From CAYHSW01 sp964431075 (lineage in GTDB: Bacteria > Patescibacteriota > Microgenomatia > JAMCZE01), in the NCBI GenBank assembly GCA_964431075.1, contig CAYSID010000008.1, forward strand, positions 1 through 40,989: a stretch of DNA of 40,989 nucleotides. Reading direction: 5' to 3'. Of this stretch, positions 11,914-19,122 are shown piece after piece. The notes below the pieces were generated by a model that saw only the letters and a program-made list of their open reading frames with translations, was not told where the DNA came from and made no database searches. The translations under genes and the position numbers were made by a program. How positions within the stretch are numbered: position 1 is the first letter of the stretch; every line of letters starts with the position of its first letter.

Positions 11914-13698
11914 TTATTTATACCACTTCGCCTGGAGATTATAGAGCTTCGCGTATTTGCCGTTTAGCTCCATGAGTTTTTCGTGGGAGCCTTGCTCCAC
12001 AATTTGGCCTTTGTCCAAAACAATAATTTCATCGGCCAGCCGGACGGTGGAGAAGCGGTGACTTATCAAAATAAGGGATTTGTGGGTTGTGTGGGATATG
12101 AGATTCCTAAAAACATCATATTCCGATTTTGGATCCAAACTTGCTGTCGGTTCATCCATAATTAAAACTGGAGCATCGGAGAAAAACGCTCGAGCCAGGG
12201 CAATTTTCTGCCATTGCCCACCGGACAATTCCTCGCCCTTTTGAAAATATTTACCAAGCATGGTGTCATATTTATCGGGAAAAGTTTCAATAAACTCATC
12301 CGCCCCCGCAAGTTTTGCCGCCTCAATAATCCCCTTAGTATCGTTGATTTTATCAATTTTTCCAAAACCTATATTTTCTTTAACGGTCATTTCATATTTC
12401 ATAAAATCCTGAAAAATGGTTCCCAAATTTTGCCGTAAATTTATTAGATCAATTTCTTTAATATCAACTCCATTTATTAAGATTTGTCCAGATGTCACGT
12501 CATAAAGCCGCAAAATTAATTTAACTAAAGTGGTTTTACCGGCGCCATTTTCCCCAACAAGAGCAAAGTTTTTGGCGTCAGAAATTTTTAAATTAACATT
12601 TTTCAGGATTAATTTTTCCGGCTCGTATCCGAAAGAGACATTTTTAAATTCAATTGTTAGTGGCTTGCTAATATTTATTTTTGTGGGATGAGTTGAATTT
12701 GTTATGGTTGGTCTTAATTCAATAAACGAAAAATAATGCTGTAAAAATAAATTATTTTCATAAAACCGCGCCATGTAGGTAAAAATTCCTTGTAAGACGG
12801 ATTGGTATTGGCGGATAGCCCCGGTAATCATAGTCAAATCACCCAAAGTAAGTTGGCCAAAAATTGTTTGAATTGCGGCAAAAATAGAAAGACCGTAATA
12901 GGAAAGATTGCCTAACAAATCCAAAAAAGAGCTATAAATCGTTAATTTTTTCGCCAGAGCCTTATTTTCATTGGCAAATTGGTCGTTTAATTTGTTAAAA
13001 ATATTTAAGGCAAAATTTTTTAAATTAAAAACTTTTACCTCGGTAGCCGAATCTTTGTGAGTTAGTAAATAAATAATTTGGCCGATTTTCCGGTTGAAGG
13101 GGGAGCGGCTGTCGGTTATGGAAAAAGTCCAATAGGCGTGTTTGAGCCGAAAAATAAATCGAGGGATAGAAAGGGCCACCAGAATAATTGGCGCCCAGAT
13201 TGACAATTGGAACAGGAGGACTGAAAGGGAAATGGCGCCAGCAATCGAGGAGACTGTTTCTACAACCAGATCCATGGCTTGTTGGGGTCGATAAGAAATT
13301 TCCCGCTGAACTTTTTCTAATTGATCGTGGAATTTTGGGTTTTCAAAATAAGCTAAATCCAATTCCGCTGATTTTAACAATACTTTTTCGGTCGAATATC
13401 TATTCAAATAATCTTTCATAATGTTATAACCAAAGCCGGATAAATTATTAAAAATGGAATTCACGGTATTTATTCCTAACCCAGTTGCAGCGTAGAGTAG
13501 AACGAGAGTAATGTCTCGAGCTAAAATAGCATCGATGGTCAATTTACCAAGGTAAAATCCAAAAGTGGGGACAATACTGCTTATTAATGTAGTTCCAAAA
13601 TAAAAACTTGCCCATTTGGGAGAAGCCTCAAAAACCAATTTTAATACTTTAACCCCAAGAACGAGTTGGGTTTTGATTTCACTAACAGTTTTACGCAT
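11914..13698 (-). CDS. ABC-type exporter (fused permease and ATPase)
   Basis: Half-transporter of 594 residues that would work as a dimer in the inner membrane. The N-terminal 320 residues hold about six TM helices (for example WASFYFGTTLISSIVPTFG and later segments). The nucleotide-binding domain has Walker A GENGAGKTT (about 382-390), Q-loop IFQDFMKYE, signature LSGGQWQK, Walker B VLIMDEPTAS and switch His in ISHRFST. This is the multidrug/lipid exporter type; substrate unknown. The open frame extends to a GTG at 13716, but that GTG overlaps the -10 box TATAAT (13713-13708), which sits 9 nt before the ATG at 13698, so the ATG is preferred. It diverges from the Fic gene with back-to-back -10 boxes. 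Confidence 0.93.
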   Translation of the reverse strand: MRKTVSEIKTQLVLGVKVLKLVFEASPKWASFYFGTTLISSIVPTFGFYLGKLTIDAILARDITLVLLYAATGLGINTVNSIFNNLSGFGYNIMKDYLNRYSTEKVLLKSAELDLAYFENPKFHDQLEKVQREISYRPQQAMDLVVETVSSIAGAISLSVLLFQLSIWAPIILVALSIPRFIFRLKHAYWTFSITDSRSPFNRKIGQIIYLLTHKDSATEVKVFNLKNFALNIFNKLNDQFANENKALAKKLTIYSSFLDLLGNLSYYGLSIFAAIQTIFGQLTLGDLTMITGAIRQYQSVLQGIFTYMARFYENNLFLQHYFSFIELRPTITNSTHPTKINISKPLTIEFKNVSFGYEPEKLILKNVNLKISDAKNFALVGENGAGKTTLVKLILRLYDVTSGQILINGVDIKEIDLINLRQNLGTIFQDFMKYEMTVKENIGFGKIDKINDTKGIIEAAKLAGADEFIETFPDKYDTMLGKYFQKGEELSGGQWQKIALARAFFSDAPVLIMDEPTASLDPKSEYDVFRNLISHTTHKSLILISHRFSTVRLADEIIVLDKGQIVEQGSHEKLMELNGKYAKLYNLQAKWYK

Positions 13699-13707
13699 AG
13701 ACAAATT

Positions 13708-13739
13708 ATTATACACTTTGCGGGAATTTTGCGTATAAT
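13708..13739. promoter_or_regulatory. Divergent promoter pair (ABC exporter / Fic)
   Basis: Minus-strand TATAAT at 13713-13708 serves the exporter (ATG at 13698, 9-nt gap). Plus-strand TATAAT at 13734-13739 serves the Fic gene (ATG at 13746, 6-nt gap). Both mRNAs would be leaderless or nearly so. Confidence 0.65.
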
Positions 13740-13745
13740 AGCATT

Positions 13746-14792
13746 ATGTACAATCCAAAATTTCAAATAACCCCGAAGATCTTGAAGAACATCGGGCTAA
13801 TTGAAGGGGCGAAGGCGGTCATTGAGAGTGCGGCCTTGCTTCCGGCGTGGGAGGCGAAGTTTAAGGAAGAGGCACAAACGAGAGCGGTGCATTATGGGAC
13901 GCATGTGGAGGGGAATGAATTAAATTTAGATCAAGTTAAACGGGTTATGGAAGGACAGGAAATTGTGGCAAGGGAGCGGGATGTTAAGGAAGTCATTAAT
14001 TATAGGAAAGTAATTGAGTTTCTTGAATTTAGAATTTTGAATCTTGAATCTAGAATATATTCAGAACAAACACTAAAAAAACTTCATGAGGTCACAGTTG
14101 CCGGAGTTATTTCGGATGAAGAACGGGGAACTTACAGAAAAGTCTCGGTTGTTTTGCGAGATGTTTTAACCGGCGAAGTGGTTCACCGGCCGCCGAACGC
14201 GGTGGAAGTTCCCTATTTGATGGAGGATTTTTTCAAATGGCTGGAAACCGCGACAGAGGTCCATCCAGTGCTAAAGGCGGGCATAACCCACTATGCTATT
14301 GTTCGAATTCATCCCTTCACTGAAGGCAACGGGCGGGTCTCGCGGGCGATGGCCACTCTTATTTTATTGAACGAGGGTTTTGACATTCGGAAACTGTTTT
14401 CTCTTGAAGAATATTACGATAAAAATGTCGCGGCCTATTATTATGCCATCAAAACCGCCGATCAAAATCCGGATAACGATATTACTCAATGGCTGGAATT
14501 TTTCACGGAGGGAGTGGCTATTGAATTTAACCAAGTTAAAGAAAAAGTCCAGCATTTAAGCGTGGACTTAAAAATAAAAAATCGGGCCGGCGGCCAGATA
14601 TTTTTAAACGCCCGGCAGATAAAAATTGTGGAAACCATCGAAAACACCGGTTATCTGCAAAACGTAATGTTTAAAAATCTATTCCCTATGATTTCCGAAG
14701 ATACCGTTCTGCGGGACTTGAAAGATCTGATGAATAAGAAAATTATTAAAAAGGTGGGGCACACCAAGGCGGCCAGATACGTGATGAAATAA
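13746..14792 (+). CDS. Fic-domain protein (putative AMP transferase) with C-terminal winged helix
   Basis: Fic proteins move AMP or other groups from a nucleotide onto target proteins. The catalytic motif HPFTEGNGR spans residues 189-197 with the key His189. An inhibitory-helix-like YGTHVEGNEL lies at the N-terminus with Glu55; the residue four before this Glu, usually Ser or Thr, is Gly here, though Thr follows. The C-terminal 70 residues (ARQIKIVETIENTGYLQN...TVLRDLKDLMNKKII) form a winged helix-turn-helix, as in many Fic/DUF4172-type regulators. A heptanucleotide tract (14023-14057) encodes FLEFRILNLESRI between the inhibitory and catalytic parts. The stop overlaps the next start (TAATG). 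Confidence 0.93.
   Translation: MYNPKFQITPKILKNIGLIEGAKAVIESAALLPAWEAKFKEEAQTRAVHYGTHVEGNELNLDQVKRVMEGQEIVARERDVKEVINYRKVIEFLEFRILNLESRIYSEQTLKKLHEVTVAGVISDEERGTYRKVSVVLRDVLTGEVVHRPPNAVEVPYLMEDFFKWLETATEVHPVLKAGITHYAIVRIHPFTEGNGRVSRAMATLILLNEGFDIRKLFSLEEYYDKNVAAYYYAIKTADQNPDNDITQWLEFFTEGVAIEFNQVKEKVQHLSVDLKIKNRAGGQIFLNARQIKIVETIENTGYLQNVMFKNLFPMISEDTVLRDLKDLMNKKIIKKVGHTKAARYVMK
14023..14057. repeat. Heptanucleotide tandem tract in the Fic gene
   Basis: Five units close to TTGAATC/TAGAATT. It encodes LEFRILNLESRI. Confidence 0.75.
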
Positions 14793-14977
14793 TGGCTAGC
14801 GTGGATAATCAATTGTTTCTGGTTATTTTGATTTTACCGGCGCTGTTTTCTCTGGTTTTTATTGCCGAGGGGGTTCATAAAATCATGGAAGACGAGCCGC
14901 CGTGGGTGCCGTTTTCTCTTGGATTTGTCTTTTTGGGGGTAATAATTACCGCCTATTTTTTACTTTTTACCAAATGA
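14792..14977 (+). CDS. Small membrane protein, 61 aa, two TMs
   Basis: Not recognised. Two hydrophobic helices (about residues 8-27 and 40-58) flank a short acidic loop, HKIMEDEPPW. It is coupled on both sides: its ATG overlaps the Fic stop (TAATG) and its TGA overlaps the ligase ATG (ATGA). Tight coupling between a Fic protein and DNA ligase makes it very likely to be translated. Function unknown. Confidence 0.75.
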   Translation: MASVDNQLFLVILILPALFSLVFIAEGVHKIMEDEPPWVPFSLGFVFLGVIITAYFLLFTK

Positions 14978-16791
14978 CTTTTAAAAAATTAGCTCAATAT
15001 TTTTTGGAACTTGAGAAAACCTCCTCAAGAAATTCTATGGTGGAAATCCTGTCCCGACTTTTTCAAGAGGCGGATGAAAACGAAATTGACAAGGTGGTTT
15101 ATTTGACCCAAGGGCGGGTGGCGCCGCTTTACGAGCCGGTTGAATTTCAGATGGCGGAGAAGATGGTGATTAGAGCGATAGTTGCGGCTTACAACAAAAC
15201 CGCCGATCAGGTTACGAAATTGTACAAAGAGAGTGGGGATCTTGGGGTGACTGCCGAAAAAATGAATCTGGAATCTGGAATTTTGAATCTGGGAGTAAAT
15301 GAGGTATTTAGTAGACTTACAGAAATAACAAAAATAAATGGGGAAGGGTCCGTTGAAAAAAAAGTAATTTTATTGGCTGAAATTCTCAAAGACTGCGATC
15401 CGGTTTCGGCAAGAATAATTGCCCGGATTCCGGTTAATAAATTAAGATTGGGTTTTTCGGACATGACGGTTTTGGAAGCCCTGTCCTGGATGATCTGCGG
15501 CACCAAAAAACTGAAAGATGAATTGGAAGCAAATTATAATGTCCGTCCGGACTTGGGTGTTATTGCCAAACAAGCCAAGATTCAAGATTCAAGATTTAAA
15601 ATTCAACCGTTGGTAGGAACGCCGGTTTTGGGAATGCGGGCGGAACGACTAACTTCGCCGGCAGAAATTTTGGAAAAAATGGGTGGTAAATGCGCCGTTG
15701 AACCTAAGTTAGATGGGTTGAGAACACAATTACACTTTAAGAATCTAGGGAGTAAAAACCCTAAATACAAGATTCTAGATTCTAGATTCTCTATACAGTT
15801 GTATAGCAGGGGACTGGAAAATGTAACTCATATGTATCCTGATTTGGTTGAAGCTGCCAAAAAAGAGCTGGCTTGCGAGGAGATTATGTTGGACGGGGAA
15901 GCGATCGGCTTTGATCCTGCGACGGGGAAATATCTGCCGTTTCAGGAAACTGTACAGCGCAAGCGCAAACACGAAATCGGTTTGTTTGCCGAAAATGTCC
16001 CGTTAAAATTGATTGTCTTTGATGTTTTGTTTTTGGACGGGAAGAGTTTGATAAGCGAACCGTATGAATCTAGAAGAAAAATTCTTTTGTCTGTCATTGC
16101 GAGCGAAGCGCGGCAATCCTCTAAAAAGAAGATTGCTTCGTCGCAGGCTCCTTGCAATGACAATAAAGTTGTTCCGGCGGACATGAGGGTAATAAATAAA
16201 TCCGAGGATTTAAATAATTATTTTGAAGAATGTGTAAAAAAGGGACTTGAAGGAATTATGGTTAAAAAACTGGACGGGGTATATCAAGCGGGGGCAAGGG
16301 GTTGGAATTGGATCAAATATAAAGCGTCGTATGCGAGTGATCTCGTAGACACCATAGACGCTGTTGTAATGGGTATTGATTTTGGACAAGGGAAAAGGAA
16401 CAAGTTTGGGGTCGGAGCTTTTTTAATTGGGGTGTTTGACCCCAAATCGCAGACTTATAAAACTATTTCCAAAGTAGGGACGGGATTAACCGATGAGGAG
16501 TGGCGTGCCTTGGCGGCTAGCGGAAAGGGATTAGGGGTTGGTGAAAAACCGAATGAATATGAGGTTAATAAACTTAATAACTGCGATCTCTGGTTTCGAC
16601 CGGAAATGGTTGGGGAGTTTAAGGGGGACGAGTTGACAAAATCTCCAATGCATACGGCAGGATACGCCTTGCGCTTCCCCCGCCTTGTTCGTTGGCGCGA
16701 GAAAAAGCCGGAGGATACTACCTCTTTACAAGAGATAGTAAAACTTGTTAATCTTAATAAAGAGAAAGAGGGTGATAAGAATGAAAACTAA
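14974..16791 (+). CDS. ATP-dependent DNA ligase (archaeal/eukaryotic type)
   Basis: Joins DNA nicks using ATP. It has an N-terminal DNA-binding domain (about 1-180), an adenylation domain with EPKLDGLRTQ (AMP-accepting Lys245), ELMLDGEAIG-type motif III, EGIMVKKLDG motif IV, WIKYKASY motif V, and a C-terminal OB domain. The 605-residue length fits archaeal LigB rather than bacterial NAD-dependent LigA. The start is ATG at 14974, not the earlier GTG, because it matches the family N-terminus and overlaps the preceding stop (ATGA). The gene is swollen by three heptanucleotide tracts (15264-15291, 15578-15605, 15764-15791) and one 71-bp palindromic element (16092-16162), all read through in frame. 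No key motif is hit. Confidence 0.93.
   Translation: MTFKKLAQYFLELEKTSSRNSMVEILSRLFQEADENEIDKVVYLTQGRVAPLYEPVEFQMAEKMVIRAIVAAYNKTADQVTKLYKESGDLGVTAEKMNLESGILNLGVNEVFSRLTEITKINGEGSVEKKVILLAEILKDCDPVSARIIARIPVNKLRLGFSDMTVLEALSWMICGTKKLKDELEANYNVRPDLGVIAKQAKIQDSRFKIQPLVGTPVLGMRAERLTSPAEILEKMGGKCAVEPKLDGLRTQLHFKNLGSKNPKYKILDSRFSIQLYSRGLENVTHMYPDLVEAAKKELACEEIMLDGEAIGFDPATGKYLPFQETVQRKRKHEIGLFAENVPLKLIVFDVLFLDGKSLISEPYESRRKILLSVIASEARQSSKKKIASSQAPCNDNKVVPADMRVINKSEDLNNYFEECVKKGLEGIMVKKLDGVYQAGARGWNWIKYKASYASDLVDTIDAVVMGIDFGQGKRNKFGVGAFLIGVFDPKSQTYKTISKVGTGLTDEEWRALAASGKGLGVGEKPNEYEVNKLNNCDLWFRPEMVGEFKGDELTKSPMHTAGYALRFPRLVRWREKKPEDTTSLQEIVKLVNLNKEKEGDKNEN
15264..15291. repeat. Heptanucleotide tandem tract in the ligase gene (tract 1)
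   Basis: Four units close to GAATCTG. It encodes NLESGILNLG. Confidence 0.8.
15578..15605. repeat. Heptanucleotide tandem tract in the ligase gene (tract 2)
   Basis: Four units close to AGATTCA. It encodes KIQDSRFKIQP. Confidence 0.8.
15764..15791. repeat. Heptanucleotide tandem tract in the ligase gene (tract 3)
   Basis: Units AATACAA, GATTCTA, GATTCTA, GATTCTC. It encodes YKILDSRFSIQ, nearly the same peptide as tract 2 and as the one in the MurF-like gene. Confidence 0.8.
16092..16162. repeat. Palindromic repeat element inserted in the DNA ligase gene
   Basis: Perfect 9-bp ends TGTCATTGC and GCAATGACA enclose inner complementary blocks (GCGAAGC, GCAATC / GATTGC, GCTTCG). This matches the TGTCATTGCGAG-type palindromic repeat scattered in many bacterial genomes. 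It is translated as part of the ligase (SVIASEARQSSKKKIASS and on), between motif III and motif IV. Confidence 0.85.
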
Positions 16792-17128
16792 TTTACCCGT
16801 TAATGTTGCCGGCGCGTTATGTTACGTTCCGTTCGTGGGTTGGATTGCGGCTATCGTTTTTCTTATTATCGAAAGTGAAAAGACCGTAAGGTATAACGCC
16901 GTGCAAGCCTTAATTTTGTCCTTGGCTTTGTGGGTTATCCCGTTTGCCTTGGGCATAACCATAATTTTGGCCATTTTGTCTCCCTTGGTTTGGATCGCCG
17001 GGTTGATTTTAGAAGTGGTTGTGGCGGTCAAGACTTATAACGGAGAAAAGGTCGTCTTGCCGGCAATTTCTAAATGGACTGAAAAAGTTTTAGAAAAAAT
17101 GACCGTCGCAACGGCGAAAAAAGCGTAA
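16781..17128 (+). CDS. DUF4870 / Tic20-like membrane protein
   Basis: Small integral membrane protein of 115 residues with the DUF4870 signature: ALCYVPFVGWIAAIVFLIIE, then VRYNAVQALIL, then a third hydrophobic stretch and the ending KTYNGEKVVLP. Three to four TM helices. The function of the family is unknown. The start ATG at 16781 is preferred to 16745 because GAGGGTGAT (a good Shine-Dalgarno) lies 6-7 nt before it and the family N-terminus starts here. It overlaps the ligase end by 11 nt. A terminator follows at 17182-17213. Confidence 0.88.
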   Translation: MKTNLPVNVAGALCYVPFVGWIAAIVFLIIESEKTVRYNAVQALILSLALWVIPFALGITIILAILSPLVWIAGLILEVVVAVKTYNGEKVVLPAISKWTEKVLEKMTVATAKKA

Positions 17129-17181
17129 CCTAGGCTCTAGGTTCCCTGCTTGGTGGCAGGAGGGTGGTGGCTGGTGTCTAG

Positions 17182-17213
17182 AAAAAGCTCTGCTGTAAAG
17201 TGGGGCTTTTTTG
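17182..17213 (+). terminator. Terminator after the ligase / DUF4870 operon
   Basis: AAAAAGCTC pairs with GGGCTTTTT (one T-G pair), followed by more T. The preceding 17130-17143 holds two heptamers, CTAGGCT and CTAGGTT. Confidence 0.6.
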
Positions 17214-17236
17214 GTTTTAATAAATAAATTAACATC

Positions 17237-17277
17237 TTGACAAGCTGCAGCTACAGTACCATGATAATTTTATGGTA
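17237..17277 (+). promoter_or_regulatory. Promoter and candidate operators of the PaaX-like gene
   Basis: TTGACA (17237-17242), 17-nt spacer, CATGAT (17260-17265), 6 nt to ATG 17272. Two palindromes overlap it: AGCTGCAGCT (17243-17252) in the spacer, and TACCAT (17257-17262) with ATGGTA (17272-17277) across the start codon. Self-repression is plausible. Confidence 0.5.
17244..17271. repeat. 28-bp direct repeat, copy 1
   Basis: GCTGCAGC, 8 nt, CATGATAATTTT. The same two blocks with the same 8-nt spacing recur at 17827-17854. Confidence 0.7.
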
Positions 17278-17847
17278 GCGGAGACGGCAACTGACTTGGT
17301 TTTATTTTCCATTTATTGCCTTGGGGGTTATTTGAAGCATCCATACAGCGTTAATAATGCTTTGAACGCGGCGGAAGATTGGCTTGAAGAATATAATTTT
17401 CAAACCATAAAACGTGCTTTGCAGAACCTTTATCAGAAAAAATTATTAGTTAAAACCAAAAGGGGATTAGCAATTAGTCCTCAGGGNNNNNNNNNNNNNN
17501 NNNNNNNNNNNNNNNNNNNNNNNNNNNNNNNNNNNNNNNNNNNNNNNNNNNNNNNNNNNNNNNNNNNNNNNNNNNNNNNNNNNNNNGGGGCTGACAGTTA
17601 TTTTGGAGACAAAACTATCAAAGAATATCTTGGTAAATTTTATAAAATAGAAGAAATAAATAATGAGTACCGGGAATTAATAAAAAAGCCGCCGTCATTC
17701 GGGTTAAGTTTTCAATTTAACAGAATTTATAAAGCTGACCCCCATCTTCCCAAAGAGTTTTTACCTGCCGACTGGGCTGGAGATAAAGCCCATAAATTAT
17801 ATTTTGACTTTTTAACATCTTTATCTGCTGCAGCATCACTAACATGA
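17272..17847 (+). CDS. PaaX-like transcriptional regulator, interrupted by an assembly gap
   Basis: The N-terminal part (before the gap) is a predicted winged helix: LVLFSIYCLGGYLKHP followed by TIKRALQNLYQKKLLVKTKRG. The C-terminal part ends with PHLPKEFLPADWAGDKAHKLYFDFL, matching the LP-x-LLP-x-DW-G ending of PaaX-family repressors. That both ends are one gene is likely but not proven, because 100 N separate them and the frame across the gap is arbitrary. PaaX proteins repress catabolic operons; CPR bacteria carry many short relatives of unknown target. A TTGACA box, a possible leaderless start and palindromes overlap its promoter, and a direct repeat of the promoter region overlaps its stop codon. 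Confidence 0.65.
   Translation: MVAETATDLVLFSIYCLGGYLKHPYSVNNALNAAEDWLEEYNFQTIKRALQNLYQKKLLVKTKRGLAISPQXXXXXXXXXXXXXXXXXXXXXXXXXXXXXXXXXXGADSYFGDKTIKEYLGKFYKIEEINNEYRELIKKPPSFGLSFQFNRIYKADPHLPKEFLPADWAGDKAHKLYFDFLTSLSAAASLT
17487..17586. other. Scaffold gap (100 N)
   Basis: Exactly 100 N, a standard placeholder, so the true missing length is unknown. It lies inside the PaaX-like gene. Confidence 0.99.
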
Positions 17848-17854
17848 TAATTTT
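17827..17854. repeat. 28-bp direct repeat, copy 2
   Basis: GCTGCAGC and CATGATAATTTT with the same 8-nt spacing as 17244-17271; about 24 of 28 positions agree. It covers the stop codon of the PaaX-like gene. Confidence 0.7.
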
Positions 17855-17877
17855 TAATATTTTACTGGGAAGATTTG

Positions 17878-18354
17878 TTATTTTTTCCAAAATTGCCACC
17901 ATTTTTTCCTACTTCTAATTTCTTGCTCTAACATATTCAGTTGTTTTTGATCAGATTCGGATAATTTTCCGCCCCCCAAGAGGATTTTCTTTAGTTCTTC
18001 AGGGCTTCGTTCCTTTCCGAATGTTTTGTAAGAAGCTCTACTTATGTAAGATGTTGCCGTCCTTCCGTCGGGGAGTGTTTGTTTATTTACAATTTTAGAA
18101 TGCAATAAAAAAGCCCCCCATCCCTTATCTGCCAAAGCATGACCAAGTTCGTGATTGGCGTCTTGCTCCGCAATTTCTGGGGGAATGGAATTTAACAAGG
18201 CCCTCTTATAGTATTCAGCTGCTCTACGTTTGTCTTTTGAATTTTTGTAAGCAAAACCATGATAAACCAAATCATCATCAGTTAAGCTTCCTCGATTGGC
18301 CCTTTCAATCTTCCTAGCTTTATCAATATAGTCATCTTTGGAATTTTCAGCCAT
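17878..18354 (-). CDS. Small HELGH-motif protein (possible zinc metallopeptidase-like)
   Basis: Not assigned to a family. The protein is 158 residues from ATG at 18354. Its N-terminal half looks helical and TPR-like (DDDLVYHGFAYKN...RRAAEYYKRALL), and it then carries DANHELGHALADKGW, an HExxH zinc-peptidase-type motif with a second potential ligand region downstream. The tail KKWWQFWKK is strikingly aromatic and basic, suggesting membrane-surface contact. The frame is open to 18387 via TTG, but ATG 18354 is the natural start. Upstream lies a CTATAAGTCAATA block plus an AG-repeat shared with the broken gene at 21610-21938, suggesting common regulation. It is divergent from pth. Confidence 0.7.
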   Translation of the reverse strand: MAENSKDDYIDKARKIERANRGSLTDDDLVYHGFAYKNSKDKRRAAEYYKRALLNSIPPEIAEQDANHELGHALADKGWGAFLLHSKIVNKQTLPDGRTATSYISRASYKTFGKERSPEELKKILLGGGKLSESDQKQLNMLEQEIRSRKKWWQFWKK

Positions 18355-18401
18355 GAAAGCAGTCTCTCTCTCTGCCCTATAAGTCAATAATGAATTTGAG
18401 T

Positions 18402-18407
18402 TATAAT
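18402..18407 (+). promoter_or_regulatory. -10 box for leaderless transcription of the pth operon
   Basis: TATAAT, then 6 nt, then ATG at 18414. No Shine-Dalgarno. Confidence 0.6.
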
Positions 18408-18413
18408 TAAATA

Positions 18414-18881
18414 ATGAAATTAATTATTGGGCTGGGGAATCCGGGTTCTAAATATATTCACAACCGGCATAATGCGGGATATATGTTAGTAGACCAAGTT
18501 CATAGTTCATTGTTCATAGTAAAAAAAACGAATTGTTTTATGAACGACTCGGGGAAGTTTATTGTAAAGGCCGTTAGGAACATGGGTCTACAGGATTATA
18601 GTAATTTATATGTTGCCCATGACGATTTGGATTTAAAACTTGGAACTTACAAAATCCAATTTGGAGTAGGGCCGAAGGTCCATAATGGAATCAGGTCAAT
18701 TGAGGATGAATTGGGAACCAAGGATTTTTGGAGAATACGCATTGGAATAGAATCTAGAATCTTGAATCAGGAATCCAGCGTTCCTGGAGAAAAATTTGTT
18801 TTAGAGGATTTTACAAGTAATGAATTAAAGATTTTGGAGGAAGTGTATGCAAAAATTAGGAAAGATTTTGTCAAATCTTAA
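18414..18881 (+). CDS. pth: Peptidyl-tRNA hydrolase, shortened
   Basis: Recycles peptidyl-tRNA dropped by ribosomes. The catalytic and substrate residues of the E. coli enzyme can be matched: N9 in GLGNPG, H19 in NRHNAG, N44 in CFMNDSG, D70 in AHDDLDL and N91 in VHNGIRSI. The protein has 155 residues against about 190 normally. The loss is concentrated between the catalytic His and FMN, where about 23 residues are missing and a heptanucleotide tract (18498-18518) now encodes VHSSLFIV. A second tract (18744-18778) encodes IESRILNQESS near the C-terminus. It is the first gene of a run of five and is probably leaderless. Confidence 0.88.
   Translation: MKLIIGLGNPGSKYIHNRHNAGYMLVDQVHSSLFIVKKTNCFMNDSGKFIVKAVRNMGLQDYSNLYVAHDDLDLKLGTYKIQFGVGPKVHNGIRSIEDELGTKDFWRIRIGIESRILNQESSVPGEKFVLEDFTSNELKILEEVYAKIRKDFVKS
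18498..18518. repeat. Heptanucleotide tandem tract in pth (tract 1)
   Basis: Three units close to GTTCATA, the same unit family as the first trxB tract. It lies where the normal Pth sequence is missing. Confidence 0.8.
18744..18778. repeat. Heptanucleotide tandem tract in pth (tract 2)
   Basis: Five units close to AATCTAG. It encodes GIESRILNQESS. Confidence 0.8.
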
Positions 18882-19119
18882 TTTGGGGAACGAAGATAAA
18901 TTTTTATCCCGGGAATTTCAAAAATACGGAATTTACTTGGCCCAGCAGTTGGGAGACATGCCCCGCAAGTCTTTGTATATCAAAATGGCTAAAAATTATC
19001 CCCGGCAAGTTTTAGCTGACGCCCTGACCTTTGTTTTGGATTCACGGGCCAATCGTCCCGGGGCCTTGTTCATGTGGAAAGTCAAAGATCTTCTTGCAAA
19101 ACAAAAAAGGGGAGGGTAA
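18847..19119 (+). CDS. Conserved hypothetical protein, 90 aa
   Basis: Not recognised. Soluble, helical and basic, with KFLSREFQKYGIYLAQQLG, PRKSLYIKMAKNYPR and a C-terminal ALFMWKVKDLLAKQKR. It begins inside the end of pth (35-nt overlap) with a good GGAGG sequence 6 nt before the ATG, so it is translated from the pth mRNA. Its position between pth and an envelope protein gives no firm clue. Confidence 0.7.
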   Translation: MQKLGKILSNLNLGNEDKFLSREFQKYGIYLAQQLGDMPRKSLYIKMAKNYPRQVLADALTFVLDSRANRPGALFMWKVKDLLAKQKRGG

Positions 19120-19122
19120 GAT

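Noticed and set aside
14902..14973. GTG start of the ligase at 14902
   Set aside because: It would add a sequence lying inside the coupled 61-residue gene; the ATG at 14974 matches the family and overlaps the preceding stop.
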